In this document: piece after piece, positions 35,692-47,269 of the stretch
How the letters are laid out: the number at the start of each line of letters is the position of its first letter
Position numbering within the stretch: position 1 is the first letter of the stretch
Assembly: GCA_036023115.1 (NCBI GenBank)
Contig: JAYKKT010000090.1
Coordinates: 27,239,501 to 27,303,500, forward strand
From: Brasenia schreberi
Lineage: Eukaryota; Streptophyta; Magnoliopsida; Nymphaeales; Cabombaceae
Direction of reading: 5' to 3'
Length of the DNA stretch: 64,000 nt
Notes under the pieces: generated by a model
What the model saw: only the letters and a program-made list of their open reading frames with translations
Database searches by the model: none
Told to the model about the DNA's origin: nothing
Program-made: the position numbers and the translations under genes

Positions 35692-38600
35692 TTGTGGAAA
35701 GATGGGGCACTACAAGAGGGACGCCACAACAAGAAAGGTGGAGAAAACAACCCACAACACGAAAAATTGGAGAAGCATGACATAATCTGCGTAATTTCAG
35801 AATGCTTATACTTGGACCGCCCAATTACAAGTTGGTGGATAGACTCCGGAGCTACAAGACACATCTCAAAAACCAAGGAAGGGGCAATTGATCTAAAGGA
35901 ATATCAACCCAGAGAACATCGTGTGTACATGGGAAACAGTATTTTTTCAGATGTTTTGGGTATTAGATCCTTTAAGATATTTGTACAAGGGAAACCAATT
36001 GTATTAACCGATGTGTTAATTGTGCCATCTATAAGACGCAATCTGGTCTCGGTCCCTGCCTTAGTAAAGAAAGGTTTTGAAGTTAGGTTTGTACCTAACA
36101 AGGTGACTATAGGAAAACATGGGAGAATCTTGTTCTCGAGAGAATTTGATTTAGAACATGGACTGTTCAAGTTATCCGATAATGAAAGTCATCAATCATT
36201 TGTTTATATTGAAAGTGTCCTTTCTGTTGATGTGAATATGTGGCATAAATGCCTAGGGCATATAAGTTTGGAAAAGTTGAGGAAATTATCCAACTTTGAC
36301 TTATTACCCGGATTTGAGGAAAAGACTTTCAACAAATGTAAAGCTTGCATACAAGGAAAAATGACATGGAAAGTCTTTTCCAAGGAAACAAAAAGAGCAA
36401 CAACCCTGTTAGAGATTATTCACACGGATTTATGTGGACCTTTTAGAGTAAAAACACATCGAGGAAAGGGTTATTTTATAACCTTTATCAATGATTACTC
36501 TAGATATATGTATATATATCTGTTAGCACATAAATCAGAAACACTTGAAGCATTTAAAGAATATAAGTAAGAAGTGGAAAATCAATTGGGGCATACTTTC
36601 AAAGTCTTGAGATCAGACAAAGGAGGTGAGTATACCTCAACAGAACTTTTAGAATTTTGTAAAGGCTTTGCTATTACTAAACAAAATACAATGCCTAGAA
36701 TACCTCAACAAAATGACGTAGCTGAAAGATATAATAGAACCTTGTTAAATATGACAAGGTCTATGATTATTGATGCCTCTCTACCAAGGGTCTTTTGGGG
36801 AGAAGCGGTAAGTACAACTATTTACGTGCTCAATAGAGTACTATATAAAGTTGTGTTCACTACACCGTATGAGATGTGGTTTGGAAGAAAACCCAACCTA
36901 GGTCATCTCAGGAGATGAGGATCAATTGCACATGTTAAGATCCTTGATCAGTCTAGAGATAAACTAGGTAGTAGGTCCTTGAAGTGTATATTTATTGGAT
37001 ATCCAAAAGGTTCAAAAGGATATCGGTTTTATCATAAGGACCAAGGACTCATTGAAAGCAGAGATGTTGAATTCTTAGAAGATTCTAAGAATGACATCCC
37101 AGAAAATAATGAAGAGTGTGTTGATGATTTGGTAGATTTTGACAAATCATCTTTTGAGCCCATAAAAGAACTTTATGAAACTATCGATACCTTAATTGGA
37201 CAAAAGAGGCCTAGAGCCACTCCATCCTATTTAAAGGATTATCACACTTATCTTTCAGAAGAAGTGTGTAATTCGATAGATTTAAATGAATTGACTGATC
37301 AGCAAGCAATGAATTCATCAGAAGCACCAGACTGGGAGAAAGCCATGGATGAGAAAATTGAATCCATTGAGAAAAACCAAGTCTGAGAATTGGCTGATTT
37401 GCCGAAAGAAAGAAAATCTATAAGCTGTAAATAGGTTCTGAAAAAGAAATAAAAGGTCGATGGTACGATTAACAAGTTTAAAGCGAGGTTGGTTGGAAAG
37501 GGTTTTTCACAAAAGGAAGGGATTGACTATGTTGAGACGTATTCCCTAGTTGCGAAATTTGCATCCATACGAATAATCCTAGCAATATCTGCATACTATG
37601 ATTTGAATTTACATCAGTTAGATGTAAAGACAACCTTTCTAATTGGTGATTTAAAAGAAATCATATACATACAGCAGCCCGAAGGATTTGTGATTGAAGG
37701 CCAAGAAGATAAAGTGTATAGGTTGAAAAAATCTCTATATAGCCTAAACCAATCACATCGCCAATGGTATTTGACTTTTCAAAATGTCATTATAGAACTT
37801 GGGTTTGTGGCTAACAAACTTGATCACTGTGTTTATGTTTAGAACAGTCGGAGCCACTTTGTCATCTTATCATTATATGTCGATCATATATTATTGACTG
37901 GAAATGACAATGAATTGATTGTTAAAACCAAGTCATGGTTGAACTCCAAGTTCGAAATGAAGGATATGGGAGAAGCATCCTATATCCTCGGTATAAAGAT
38001 CTCTCGAGATAGAGGATCTAGACTCTTATGCCTGAGTCAAGAGAGATATATAGACTATACCCTCAAGAAGTTCAAAATGGGTAAATGCAAGTCTGTAGAT
38101 ACACCTATTGCAAAAGAGGTGAAACTAAGTAAGGCTGATTGTCCCGGTGAAGGAGACGATAAGCCTAATATTCCTTATGCTCAAGCTGTTGGCAGCTTAA
38201 TGTATGCTATGTTGTGTACAAGGCCTGATATCAGCTTTGCTGTTGATCTTGTCAGTAGATATCAAAGTAATCTAGGTTGACAACATTGGATAGCTGTAAA
38301 AAGGATTCTAAGATATCTGAAAGGAACAAAGGACTTGAAACTATGTTTTCAAGTAAATGAATTGGAAGTAGTAGGATACTCAGACGCTGACTTTGCTGAG
38401 AGTAAAGATGACAACAAATCTTCTTCAGGACAAATATTCTTATTTGGAGGTGGTGTTGTTTCTTGGGCATGTAAGAAACAGGGTTGTGTAGCATTGCATA
38501 CACAGGAAGCTGAGTATATTGCTTGTTGTATAGCTGCAACAAGTGTCGTCTGGATAAGCCGCATCATACGTGATTTGAAGCTAGAAATAACAGATGAGCC

Positions 38601-38940
38601 GGTGATTATCTATTGCGATAACAATGCAACAATTACTCTTATTAAGAGTGGAGCAGATTGCTCAAAAAGTAAGCATATAATGGTAAAATACCACTATGTT
38701 CATGATATGGTTATGAGAAAGGAAATATCCATCTCATACATGACAACGGAAGACATGTTGGCAGACTCCTTAACCAAGTGGAGCAGATTGCTCAAACAGC
38801 AAGCATATAATGATAAAATACCACTATATTCATGATATGGTTATGAGAAAGGAAATATCCATCTCATACATGCCAACGAAAGACATGTTGGCAGACCCCT
38901 TAACCAAAGGCATAACGAAAGAACTCTTCTCAAAACATAT
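35692..38940 (+). pseudogene. Copia-1 pol (protease, integrase, RT, RNase H)
   Basis: Order is Copia type: protease with intact DSGATRHISK (about 35845), integrase zinc H-H-C-C (36245-36350) and core (HTDLCGPF, FINDYSRY, SDKGGEYTS), reverse transcriptase (VKTTFLIGDLKE, LYSLNQSHRQWY), and RNase H (DADFAESKDDNKSSSGQ). In-frame stops lie near 36568, 36916, 37384, 37432, 37450, 37840 and 38278. The catalytic Y-V-D-D box reads YVDH near 37880. A 130-bp tandem duplication near the end shifts the frame. It cannot make an active enzyme. Confidence 0.9.
38647..38906 (+). repeat. 130-bp tandem duplication in Copia-1 RNase H
   Basis: Units 38647-38776 and 38777-38906 both start AGTGGAGCAGATTGCTCAAA and end CCTTAACCAA. 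Copia-2 has one copy at the matching site, so the duplication is specific to Copia-1. 130 bases shift the frame. Confidence 0.9.
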
Positions 38941-39137
38941 TAGAAACATGGGTTTGAGATATGTTGTTGTATAGGTAAATAACCATACATTGGATAATTT
39001 ATTGTGTAGGGAAATAACCACACAACAGGTTTTGATTACAATAGTAATCAGGAATCGACATAACTAGTAAAAACCCCTAAAAAGTGAGAGGAAAACCAGT
39101 ATGTCGATACACTTGGCTCGAATGGCCAAGTGGAAGA

Positions 39138-39449
39138 TGTTACAATGAAATGGCCATTCTCGGCTCGAGTAATGGCTGGACTGACCATCCAGCCATTACT
39201 TGAGGAGAGGCCGAATAATGTAACAGACAGCCGTTACAGCTCCTAGACGAGGGAAGCTACGAGAGAAGTAAGTCAAGCGATTGGAGGAGCGGCTGCCTAT
39301 AAAAAGGCAGCCATTTCACAAGGTGAAAGATATACACACATACAATCGTTTGAGAAAACCCTCGTGTGGAAACCTCGCGACAACACCGTCCGCTGCGCTC
39401 ACTGAACCTCCGGCGAACGAACAACAGAAAGGTAAGTGCCGAACCGGCA
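39138..39449 (+). repeat. Copia-1 3' LTR with 12-bp hairpin
   Basis: Arms GTAATGGCTGGA (39169-39180) and TCCAGCCATTAC (39188-39199) are perfectly complementary around a 7-base loop, about 30 bases from the LTR start. Confidence 0.85.
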
Positions 39450-40792
39450 CCCCCTTCGATATACTCATAAACAAGCAACCACTCACATCTTTCGTGGCAC
39501 CACCCGATCAGTTGCACAAGGTTACGATGGAGCAGCCGACTGATTACGGTCACCTCTGAGATGTATTCTTTTATCCCTTGGCTCGAATCTTTAGATAAAC
39601 GCTTCACTGCCACAACCTCATTTGTGTCCTTGAGAACGCCTCTATACACACCACCAAACCCACCTTTCCCAAGCCTCTCCTCCTCGCTGAACAATTTAGT
39701 TGCTTCCGCGAGCTCCACATGGCTAAACCTTCTTGGCCCTTTCTCAAGATTAGCCATAATATCCACATTACATGTTTCACAAACTTCTTGCTCTTGCTCC
39801 TTCCACTCTTCCCTATTCATGTTCTTCCTTTTACGATAATTCATCCTACTTCTCCCACGAATCAGGGCAATAATTACAATAGCAAGGCCTCCAAAAAATA
39901 ACAGTGCAACTAGGATAATGACAAGCTTGGATTTCGTGTGCTTAGTGGGAGGCAGATCCGGACTCATGGGCTTAAGTTCGGGAGGTGGATCCGGAGTTGT
40001 GAGGTATGATGAGAAATTCCACGAAAATATCCGGTGCAATTCCAAGCTTGATGTAGATGATGCTGAGAATCCCGCAACAACGAGTTCAGGAAGAACCTTG
40101 GTCAGGTTGATTCGCCAGGAGATGTTCCATTCTGTGTAGGGTAACAGGTTCTTGTTGGTCATTCTGGCTGACAAAACTCCTGTGGTGGAGTTATATACAA
40201 TCCATGCCTCACCATTCAATATTCTGTTAGTGTCCCACTGCCAATTTCTGGTCTCTTTGGAGGTAAGTGAGTTCACATCGATGCCCATGTGGTTTCCATT
40301 CGGATCATAGAATTCAGAATCTAATTATGTGTCAATCTCGACGGCTACCAGTTGATTGGTGACCAACTCGTTGTTGGTCGCATTCAGGAGGCCGAGATAT
40401 CCGCCCTGGGAATTTGCAGGCAAGGTCCAGTCTACTCGAGATAGGAAGAAGGTGAGACCATCACCTTTGTACGAGCCGTTGCGGCTACTATCGATGAGGA
40501 AGGTGAAGTGAGTGACAATGTCCGCTACCGAGCCGGTGGTTTTATCATAGAGTCGAATAGGTTTGGCGTAGATGGCTCGGCCGACGTTCGTTGCAGCTTC
40601 TCCGTATGCCGGATTGGTGGTAAGGTCGATGACTCCATTCGACAAAGTAGCATTACCGGAGTAGTTGATTTCACGGCTGTTCAGCGGGAAAGAAGGATAA
40701 TAGAACGTGGTAATGTTGGTGGATGAGAAAGCCGGACAGAATTGGATTAGCAGGATGACGCAGAACATGGGGAGAAGGAACATTATGCACAC

Positions 40793-41032
40793 ACACAGGG
40801 CTGAATTGTGCTTGCTATATGTATATTGCTCTGGCGATCAATCAATCTCGTGACCGCAACGGTATCGAAGAAAGAGAGATAATCAAACGGTCAAGATCTT
40901 TAACAGGAAAGGGTGAAGATGCTTATATTTTATTCTGCAAGGAGTCTTTGTTAAGCGTGGAAGACCGGTAAGAATTATTTGGCCGTGTGCGATACGATCG
41001 CTTTGTCCAGATGCTAAATGACATGACTTTTA
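40793..41032 (-). promoter_or_regulatory. Former LecRK-B upstream region
   Basis: Between the LecRK-B ATG and Copia-2. It shares a GGTCAAGATCTTTAACA block with the region upstream of LecRK-A (8095-8120), in the same orientation, so it is duplicated promoter DNA. Copia-2 now lies about 240 bp upstream of the start. Confidence 0.4.
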
Positions 41033-41554
41033 TGTTACATAGAAGCCATTCTCGGCTCACGTCCGTTACTTGAACGAGATCAGGCTCAATGAGTAACGGA
41101 TCACCATTACCGAAATTTTCGATAACAGTTCCCGGACGAGGAAAGCCGGAAGAGGATAAACACGGATGAAGGAGGAGGCTGCCTATAAAAGACAGCCATT
41201 ATAAGTACGAAATGAGTATAGAAATAGAAAAAAGAAAAACTGAGATACACCTGATCTTCATTCGTGGAAGGCCCAGCATGGGAACCTCGTGTCCACCCCC
41301 ATTCCGCTGCATTCAACAGAAGCAAACTACTAAATCTGAAGTGAAGGGGTTGCCTACCGCTGGAACCGTCATCACCAGAATCCGCCACTACAGAGGAGGT
41401 AGGATTCAACACTAGTACCAGGGCCTAAAAAACCTTAAAAAAAAAGGGACAGGTAAAAAAAAAAGAGAAAAAAATAGAGATAGCGAAAGAAAAAAAATTA
41501 TTGAAACAAAAAAAAAATAGGAAAGCGGATCAGGGAGAAGCAGTGGTAGTCGGT

Positions 41555-41970
41555 AGAGGTGCGACAGGCTAGAGGCAAATGGCCAGGAGAAGCCGAATTG
41601 GCAAGCCAACCACAGCCGAACGGCCAGAAAAATAGAAAGGCATGTCAGAGGCGAATGGCCGGGAGAAGCCGAATCGGTAGGCCAACCATAGCCAAAAACC
41701 GAAAGGCAGGCCATAGTCGAATGGCTAAAAAAAGCCGAAACGGCAGGCCACAATCGAACGACTAGAAAAAGTAGGAAGGCAAGCAAGAGGTGAATGGCCA
41801 GAAAAAGCCAAATCGACAGGCCAGCCACAGCCAAACGACAAAAAAACAGAAAGGTAGGCCATAGTCGAACGGCCAGAAAAAACCGAAACGACAAGCCACA
41901 GTCGAACAGCCAGAAAAAGCCAGAACAAAAGGTCACAGCCAAACGACCAGGAGAAGCCGGAAAGCAGACG
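41555..41970 (+). repeat. Copia-2 leader repeat
   Basis: About eight diverged units built on GAATGGCCAGAAAAAGCCGAA...GGCAGGCCA, spacing about 50 bp, between the primer site and gag. The long minus-strand frame here is low-complexity antisense and not a gene. Confidence 0.8.
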
Positions 41971-42731
41971 CCGATAGCCGAGGAGTGGTAGTAGAAACCC
42001 GCCGGAGACCCCTCCCTCCTCACTGAGTCTCTCTAAAATGTAAACTTTGTATTTGTATTAAAAAAAAATATTGAATTCCGCGGTTTTGGGGACGCCCACC
42101 AGCCAAAAACGGCTTGCGGTTTCTTGAAAATCGCCTTGGGGAATGGTCTAAAAAGACCATTTTGCCCCAGCTAGATTCAGATATTATTCTATTGCCACTA
42201 GGCAAAATTATCCTTTTGTCCATATATTTTTAGGTAAAAAGACTATTTTGCCCTTACTAAGCAAAAAGTCTATTCTACCCTCTCGTTGTTTATGGAAATT
42301 ACCAAATACTGGGCTATTACTTTACTGTTTTACCCTTCTCAGTTTGGGTAATTTTGATTATACCATCAAGTCAAAAGACAGATTTACCACTATCCTTTTC
42401 AAAAAATTACAAATTCGCCCTGAGGGTTAAAATTACGATTTTAACCCCAATTAGTTGCAAATTTTACAGAAATACCAAATAGTAATTTTATGAGTTTGTA
42501 CTCAGAATTTTACAAAATTACAAAAGAGGACAAATAAATAAAATTACAGTTTTGTCCCTCTGTATTCTTTTAGGGGCATAGAGGCATAAACCCCCTTGAA
42601 TTTTTTTTCAAAAAGATTACTTGCTAGATATCATGCATCACATTAACATGTTTCTTGCTATATGTGCTTGTGTTTTTATATTGGTTTCCTTTTTAGACCG
42701 CTTAATTGTTATTTTTGCCAAACACATAAAA

Positions 42732-43530
42732 ATGAGTTCTAGGATATGTGTGTCGAAATTGGCAAAAACAAAAAAAGTTGAACGATTTGAACTTTCAAAC
42801 ATGGAAGAGAAGAATTCCTTGGATCTAACACTGGAAGATGTTGAGTACGTGCTAAAGGAAACCATGCATCCACCACCCCTAGACACAAATGAGCAACAAC
42901 TATAAATGTATAAAATATTTTTAAAAGATGATACCATAACAAAGATGATCATGTTAACATACATAAAAATAACTTGATTAGGGTCTTTTAAGAATATGAG
43001 ATCGCAAAATAGTTGTTTGACTTATTAACAGTTAAATATGATACAACTGCAAAATTGCATTTATAGTTGCTACTACAAAAATATAATTCCTTCATAATGA
43101 AAGAAGGAGATAATGTAGTAGAGCATGTAAATCACATGCTGGTAATGACTAGAGACTTAGCCATAGCAAAATCAGTCATCCCCGAGCTGATGCAGATATC
43201 AACAATGTTGAACAGTCTACCCTCGTTATAAACATGGTTACCACTGCCTAAGATTAGAGACTGATATCAACTTTTCTGAGTTGTCCCTTAAACTAGCAAT
43301 AGAGCAAGAGCGCATGCTCAAGAACAAGAAAGAGAAATTGCTAGTGGTTTAGGATGAGTTAGCTTCTAGCTCCAAATCCAACCAGAAAAAGAAACCAAAT
43401 AAAAAGTTTGGCAAAGATAACAAGAAAGGCTGTCAAAATTTTAAGAAATCGTAGGAAGCCGCTTTTCGGGTCAAATGTTTTAGTTGTGGAAATATGGGAC
43501 ACTACAAAAGGGACTGCCACAACAAGAAAG
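42732..43530 (+). pseudogene. Copia-2 gag, frameshifted
   Basis: Begins MSSRICVSKLAKTKK and parallels Copia-1 gag but with a stop after TNEQQL and several later breaks. The zinc knuckle near 43482 is intact in sequence (CFSCGNMGHYKRDC), unlike Copia-1. Confidence 0.8.
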
Positions 43531-43559
43531 GTGGAGGAAACAACCCACAACATGGACAG

Positions 43560-46500
43560 TCGGAGAAGCATGATATAATCTACGTGATTTCAGAATGCCT
43601 GTATTTGGACCGCCTAGTGACAAGTTGGTGGATATACTCAAGAGCTACAAGACATATCTTGAAGACCAAGGAAGGAGTAATGAATATGAAGGAATATCAA
43701 CCTGGGAACATCGTGTGTATATGGGAAACAATACTTTCTTGAATGTTCTGGGTATTAGGTCCTTTAGGATATATGTAAAAGGCAAACCAATTGTACTAAC
43801 CGACGTGTTAATTATGCCATCTATAAGGCGTAATCTAGTCTCGGTCCCCGCCTTAGTTAAGAAGGGTTTTGAAGTTAGATTTATTCCTAACAAGGTGATT
43901 GTGGGTAAACATGGGAGAATTTTATTTTCTAGGGAATTTGATGTAGAACAAGGACTGTTAAAATTATGTGATAATGAAAATCATCAATCTTCTGCTTATA
44001 TTGAGAGTATCTTTACTGTTGATGTGAATGTGGCATAAGCACCTAGGGCATATAAGTCTGAAAAAGTTGAGAAAATTATCCAACTTTGACTTATTGCCTA
44101 GATTTGAGAAAAAAGACTTTTAACAAGTGTGAAGCTTGTATACAAGGAAAAATGAAAAGAAAAGTCTTTCCCAAGGAAACAACAAGGGCAACAACCCTGT
44201 TGAAAATTATTCACACAGATTTATGTAGACCTTTTAGAGTAAAGACACATCAGGAAAAGGGTTATTTTATAACCTTTATCGATGATTACTCTAGATATAT
44301 GTATATATATCTTTTGGCACATAAATCGGAGGCACTTGATGCATTTAAAGAATATAAGCAAGAAGTAGAAAATCAATTAGGACATTTGATCAAAGTCTTA
44401 AGATCAGACAAGGGAGGTGAATATACCTCAACAGAATTCTTGGCATTTTGTAAAGACTTTAGTATTGCTAAACAAAATACAATGCCCAGGATACCTCAGC
44501 AAAATGGTGTAGCTGAGAGATACAATAGAACTTTGTTGAATATGACAAGGTCAATGTTAATAGATGTATCTCTTCCAAGGGTATTTTGGAAAAAAGCAGT
44601 AAGTATAACTGTTTACATATTGAATATAGTAGTGTATAAAGTTGTATTCACTACACCATATGAGATATGGTTTGAAAGAAAACTGAACCTAGGTCATCTT
44701 AGGAGGTGGGGATCTGTTGCACATGTAAAGATCCTTGATCAATTTAGAGATAAGCTAGATAGCAGGTCCTTGAGATGTATATTTATAGGATATCCTAAAG
44801 GTTCGAAAGGATATCAATTTTATCATAAGGACTATGGACTCATTGAAATCAGAGATGTTGAATTCTTAGAAGATACTAAGAATGATATCTTGGAGAACGA
44901 TGAGGAATGTGTTGAGGATTTGGTAGATTTATATCAATCATCTTTTGAGCCCATAGAAGATCTTCCTAAAACTACCGATACCTTAAGTGGACATAAGAGG
45001 CCAAGAGTCACTCCGTCCTACTTAAAGGATTATCACACTTATTTTACAGAAGAAGTATGTAATTCGATAGATTTGGATGAGTTGACTGATAACTTGACTT
45101 ATCAGCAAGTAATGAACTCATCGGAAGCAACAGACTTGGAGAAAGTCATGGATGAGGAAAATGAATCCATTGAGAAAAACCAAGTTTGGGAATTAACTAA
45201 TTTGCCAAAATGAAGGAAAGTTATAGGCTGCAAATGGGTTTTGAAAAAGAAATACAAGGTCGATGGTACAATAGACAAGTTTAAAGCGAGGTTGGTTGCA
45301 AAGAGTTTTTCGCAAAAAGAGGGAATAGATTATGTTGCAACATATTCTCCAGTTGCGAAATTTGCATCCATACAGATAATCCTAACAATATTTGCATACT
45401 ATGATTTGGATATACATCAGTTAGATATAAAAATAGCTTTTCTAAATAAAGATTTAGAAGAAATCATATACATGTAGCAGCCCGAAGGATTTGTAGTTGA
45501 AGGCCAAGAAGATAAAGTATATAGGTTGAAAAAATCCCTATATGGCTTGAAATAGTAACCTCACCAATGGTATTTAACTTTTCAAAATGCCATTTTAGAA
45601 CTTGGGTTTGTGGCTAACAAACTTGATCACTATATATATGTTTGGAACAATGGGATCCACTTTGTCATCTTGTCTTTATACGCAGATGACATATTGTTGA
45701 CTGGAAACGACAATTAGATGATTGTCAAAACTAAGTCATGGTTGAATTCCAAGTTCGAAATGAAGGATATGGGAGAAGCATCCTAGTATAAAGATCTCTC
45801 AAGATGGAGGATCTAGACTCTTATGCCTGAGTCAGGAGAGAGATATTGACTATATCCTCAAGAAGTTTAAAATGGGTGAATGCAAGTCTGCAGATACACC
45901 TGTTGCAAAAGGGGTTAAATTAAGTAAGGATAATTGTCCCAATGAAGGAGACGATAAGCCTAATGTTCCTTATGCACAAGCTGTTGGCAGCCTGATGTAT
46001 GTTATGCTGTGTACAGGACCTGATATCAACTTTGTTATTAGTCTTGTAAGTAGATATCAAAGTAATCCTAGTTGGCAGCACTAGGTAGCTGTGAAAAGGA
46101 TTCTAAGATATCTGAAAGGAACAAAGGACTTGAAACTGTGTTTTCAAATAGATGAATTGAAAGTGGTAGGATACTCAGATGCTGACTTTGCTGGGAGAAA
46201 AGATGACAATAAATCAACCTCGGGACAAATATTCTTATTTGGAGGTGGTGTTGTTTCTTGGGCATGTAAGAAACAAGGTTGTATAGTGTTGCATACACAA
46301 GAAGCTGAGTATGTTGCTTGTTGTATGACTGCAACAAGTGTTGTCTGGATAAGCTGTTTCATACGAGATTTGAAGTTGGAAATAACAGACGAACAAATAG
46401 TTATCTATTATGATAACAATACAGCAATTACTCTTATTAAGAGTGGAGCAGATTGCTCGAAAAGTAAGCATATAATGGTAAAATACCACTATGTTCATGA

Positions 46501-46640
46501 TATGGTTATAAGAAAGGAAATATCCATCTCATACATGCCAATGGAAGATATGTTGGTAGACCCCTTTAACAAAAGGCATAACAGAGGATCTCTTCTCTAA
46601 ACATGTTACAAACATGGGTTTGAGATATGTTTGATTGTTG
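43560..46640 (+). pseudogene. Copia-2 pol, frameshifted
   Basis: Same domain order as Copia-1. The protease site reads YSRATRHILK, so the catalytic aspartate is lost. The integrase zinc region is broken by a two-base loss near 44030. The longest open part is 44086-45213 (375 codons, integrase core to its C-terminus). Reverse transcriptase has stops near 45475, 45553 and 45715, but its catalytic box is YADD near 45680. RNase H is open at 46091-46540. An eight-base loss near 45785 removes the ILG of SYILGIKIS. Confidence 0.88.
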
Positions 46641-47269
46641 TATAGGTAAATAACCAAACAACAGACAGTTTGTTGTATAGGGAAATAACCATACAACGGA
46701 TGATTTGTTGTGTAGAAAAATAACCACACAATAGGTTTTGATTACAATAGTAATCAGGAATCGACATAACTAAGGAAAACCCCTGAAAAGTGGGAGGAAA
46801 ACTAGTATATCGATACACTTGGCTCGAATGGCCAAGTGGGAGATGTTAAATAGAAATGGTCATTCTCGGCTCAGGTAACAGTTGGACTGGTCACCCAGTC
46901 CGTTACCTGAATGAGATCAGGCCGAATCAGTAACGGATGACCGTTGCTGGGATTTCCGGTAATGACTCCGTGATCTGCTCCCGGACGAGAGAAGCTATAG
47001 GAGGATAAACATGGATGAAGAGGGAGTAGGTTGCCTATAAAAAACAGTCATTACAGGTATGAAATGAGTACAGAAATACAGAAAAGAAAAACCGAGATAC
47101 ACCCTGATCTTCATCCGTGGAAGCCCCTGCGTAGGAACCTCGTATCCACCCCCATTCCGCTGCATTCAATAGAAGCAAACTATTGAATCTTAAGTGAAGG
47201 GACTGCCTACCACCGGAACCATCATCACCGGAATCCGCCACTGTAGAGGAGGTAGGATTCTACATTTTA

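Larger units (their letters stand above)
33544..39449 (+). mobile_element. Copia-1, full-length LTR retrotransposon inside LecRK-B
   Basis: LTRs span 33544-33851 and 39138-39449, both starting TGTTACA and ending CCGGCA. A primer site TGGTATTAGAGCC (initiator-tRNA-Met type) begins at 33853, and a purine tract (AAGTGGAAGA) precedes the 3' LTR. CCCCC flanks both sides (33539-33543 and 39450-39454) as the 5-bp target duplication. The two LTRs differ by several indels: the 5' copy has a CGGATTTTTCGGTAACGG block missing from the 3' copy, and lacks the hairpin of the 3' copy. The insertion is therefore not recent. Confidence 0.9.
32654..40792 (-). pseudogene. L-type lectin receptor kinase (LecRK-B), split by Copia-1
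   Basis: Sister of LecRK-A. Exon 1 starts at 40792 (signal peptide FLLPMFCVILLIQFCPAF), carries the lectin domain and transmembrane helix (ILVALLFFGGLAIVIIALI), and reaches the kinase motif VYEYIEGG at 39455. Copia-1 then interrupts the exon. The last exon-1 codons resume at 33543, and exon 2 runs 33391-32654 with HRDVKTSNVMID and DFGLA. Independent lesions: an in-frame TAA at 40325-40327 in the lectin domain; a TAG near the exon-1 end (about 33506) with loss of a good donor; a six-base loss turning the conserved DVYSFG into DSYG; and apparently one C missing in the run at the insertion point. Upstream sequence shares a GGTCAAGATCTTTAACA block with LecRK-A, so both promoters came from one duplication. 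Confidence 0.9.
41033..47264 (+). mobile_element. Copia-2, full-length LTR retrotransposon
   Basis: LTRs span 41033-41411 (starting TGTTACATAG, ending TTCAACA) and 46844-47264 (TGTTAAATAG to TTCTACA), flanked by a perfect TTTTA on both sides (41028-41032 and 47265-47269). The primer site after the 5' LTR is TAGTACCAGGGCC, a mutated form of the initiator-tRNA-Met match in Copia-1. The purine tract region GGCTCGAATGGCCAAGTGGGAGA is the same as in Copia-1, -3 and -4. Confidence 0.92.

Noticed and set aside
41412..42023. 203-codon minus-strand frame
   Set aside because: Antisense of the Copia-2 leader repeat and primer region; low-complexity and not conserved in sister elements.
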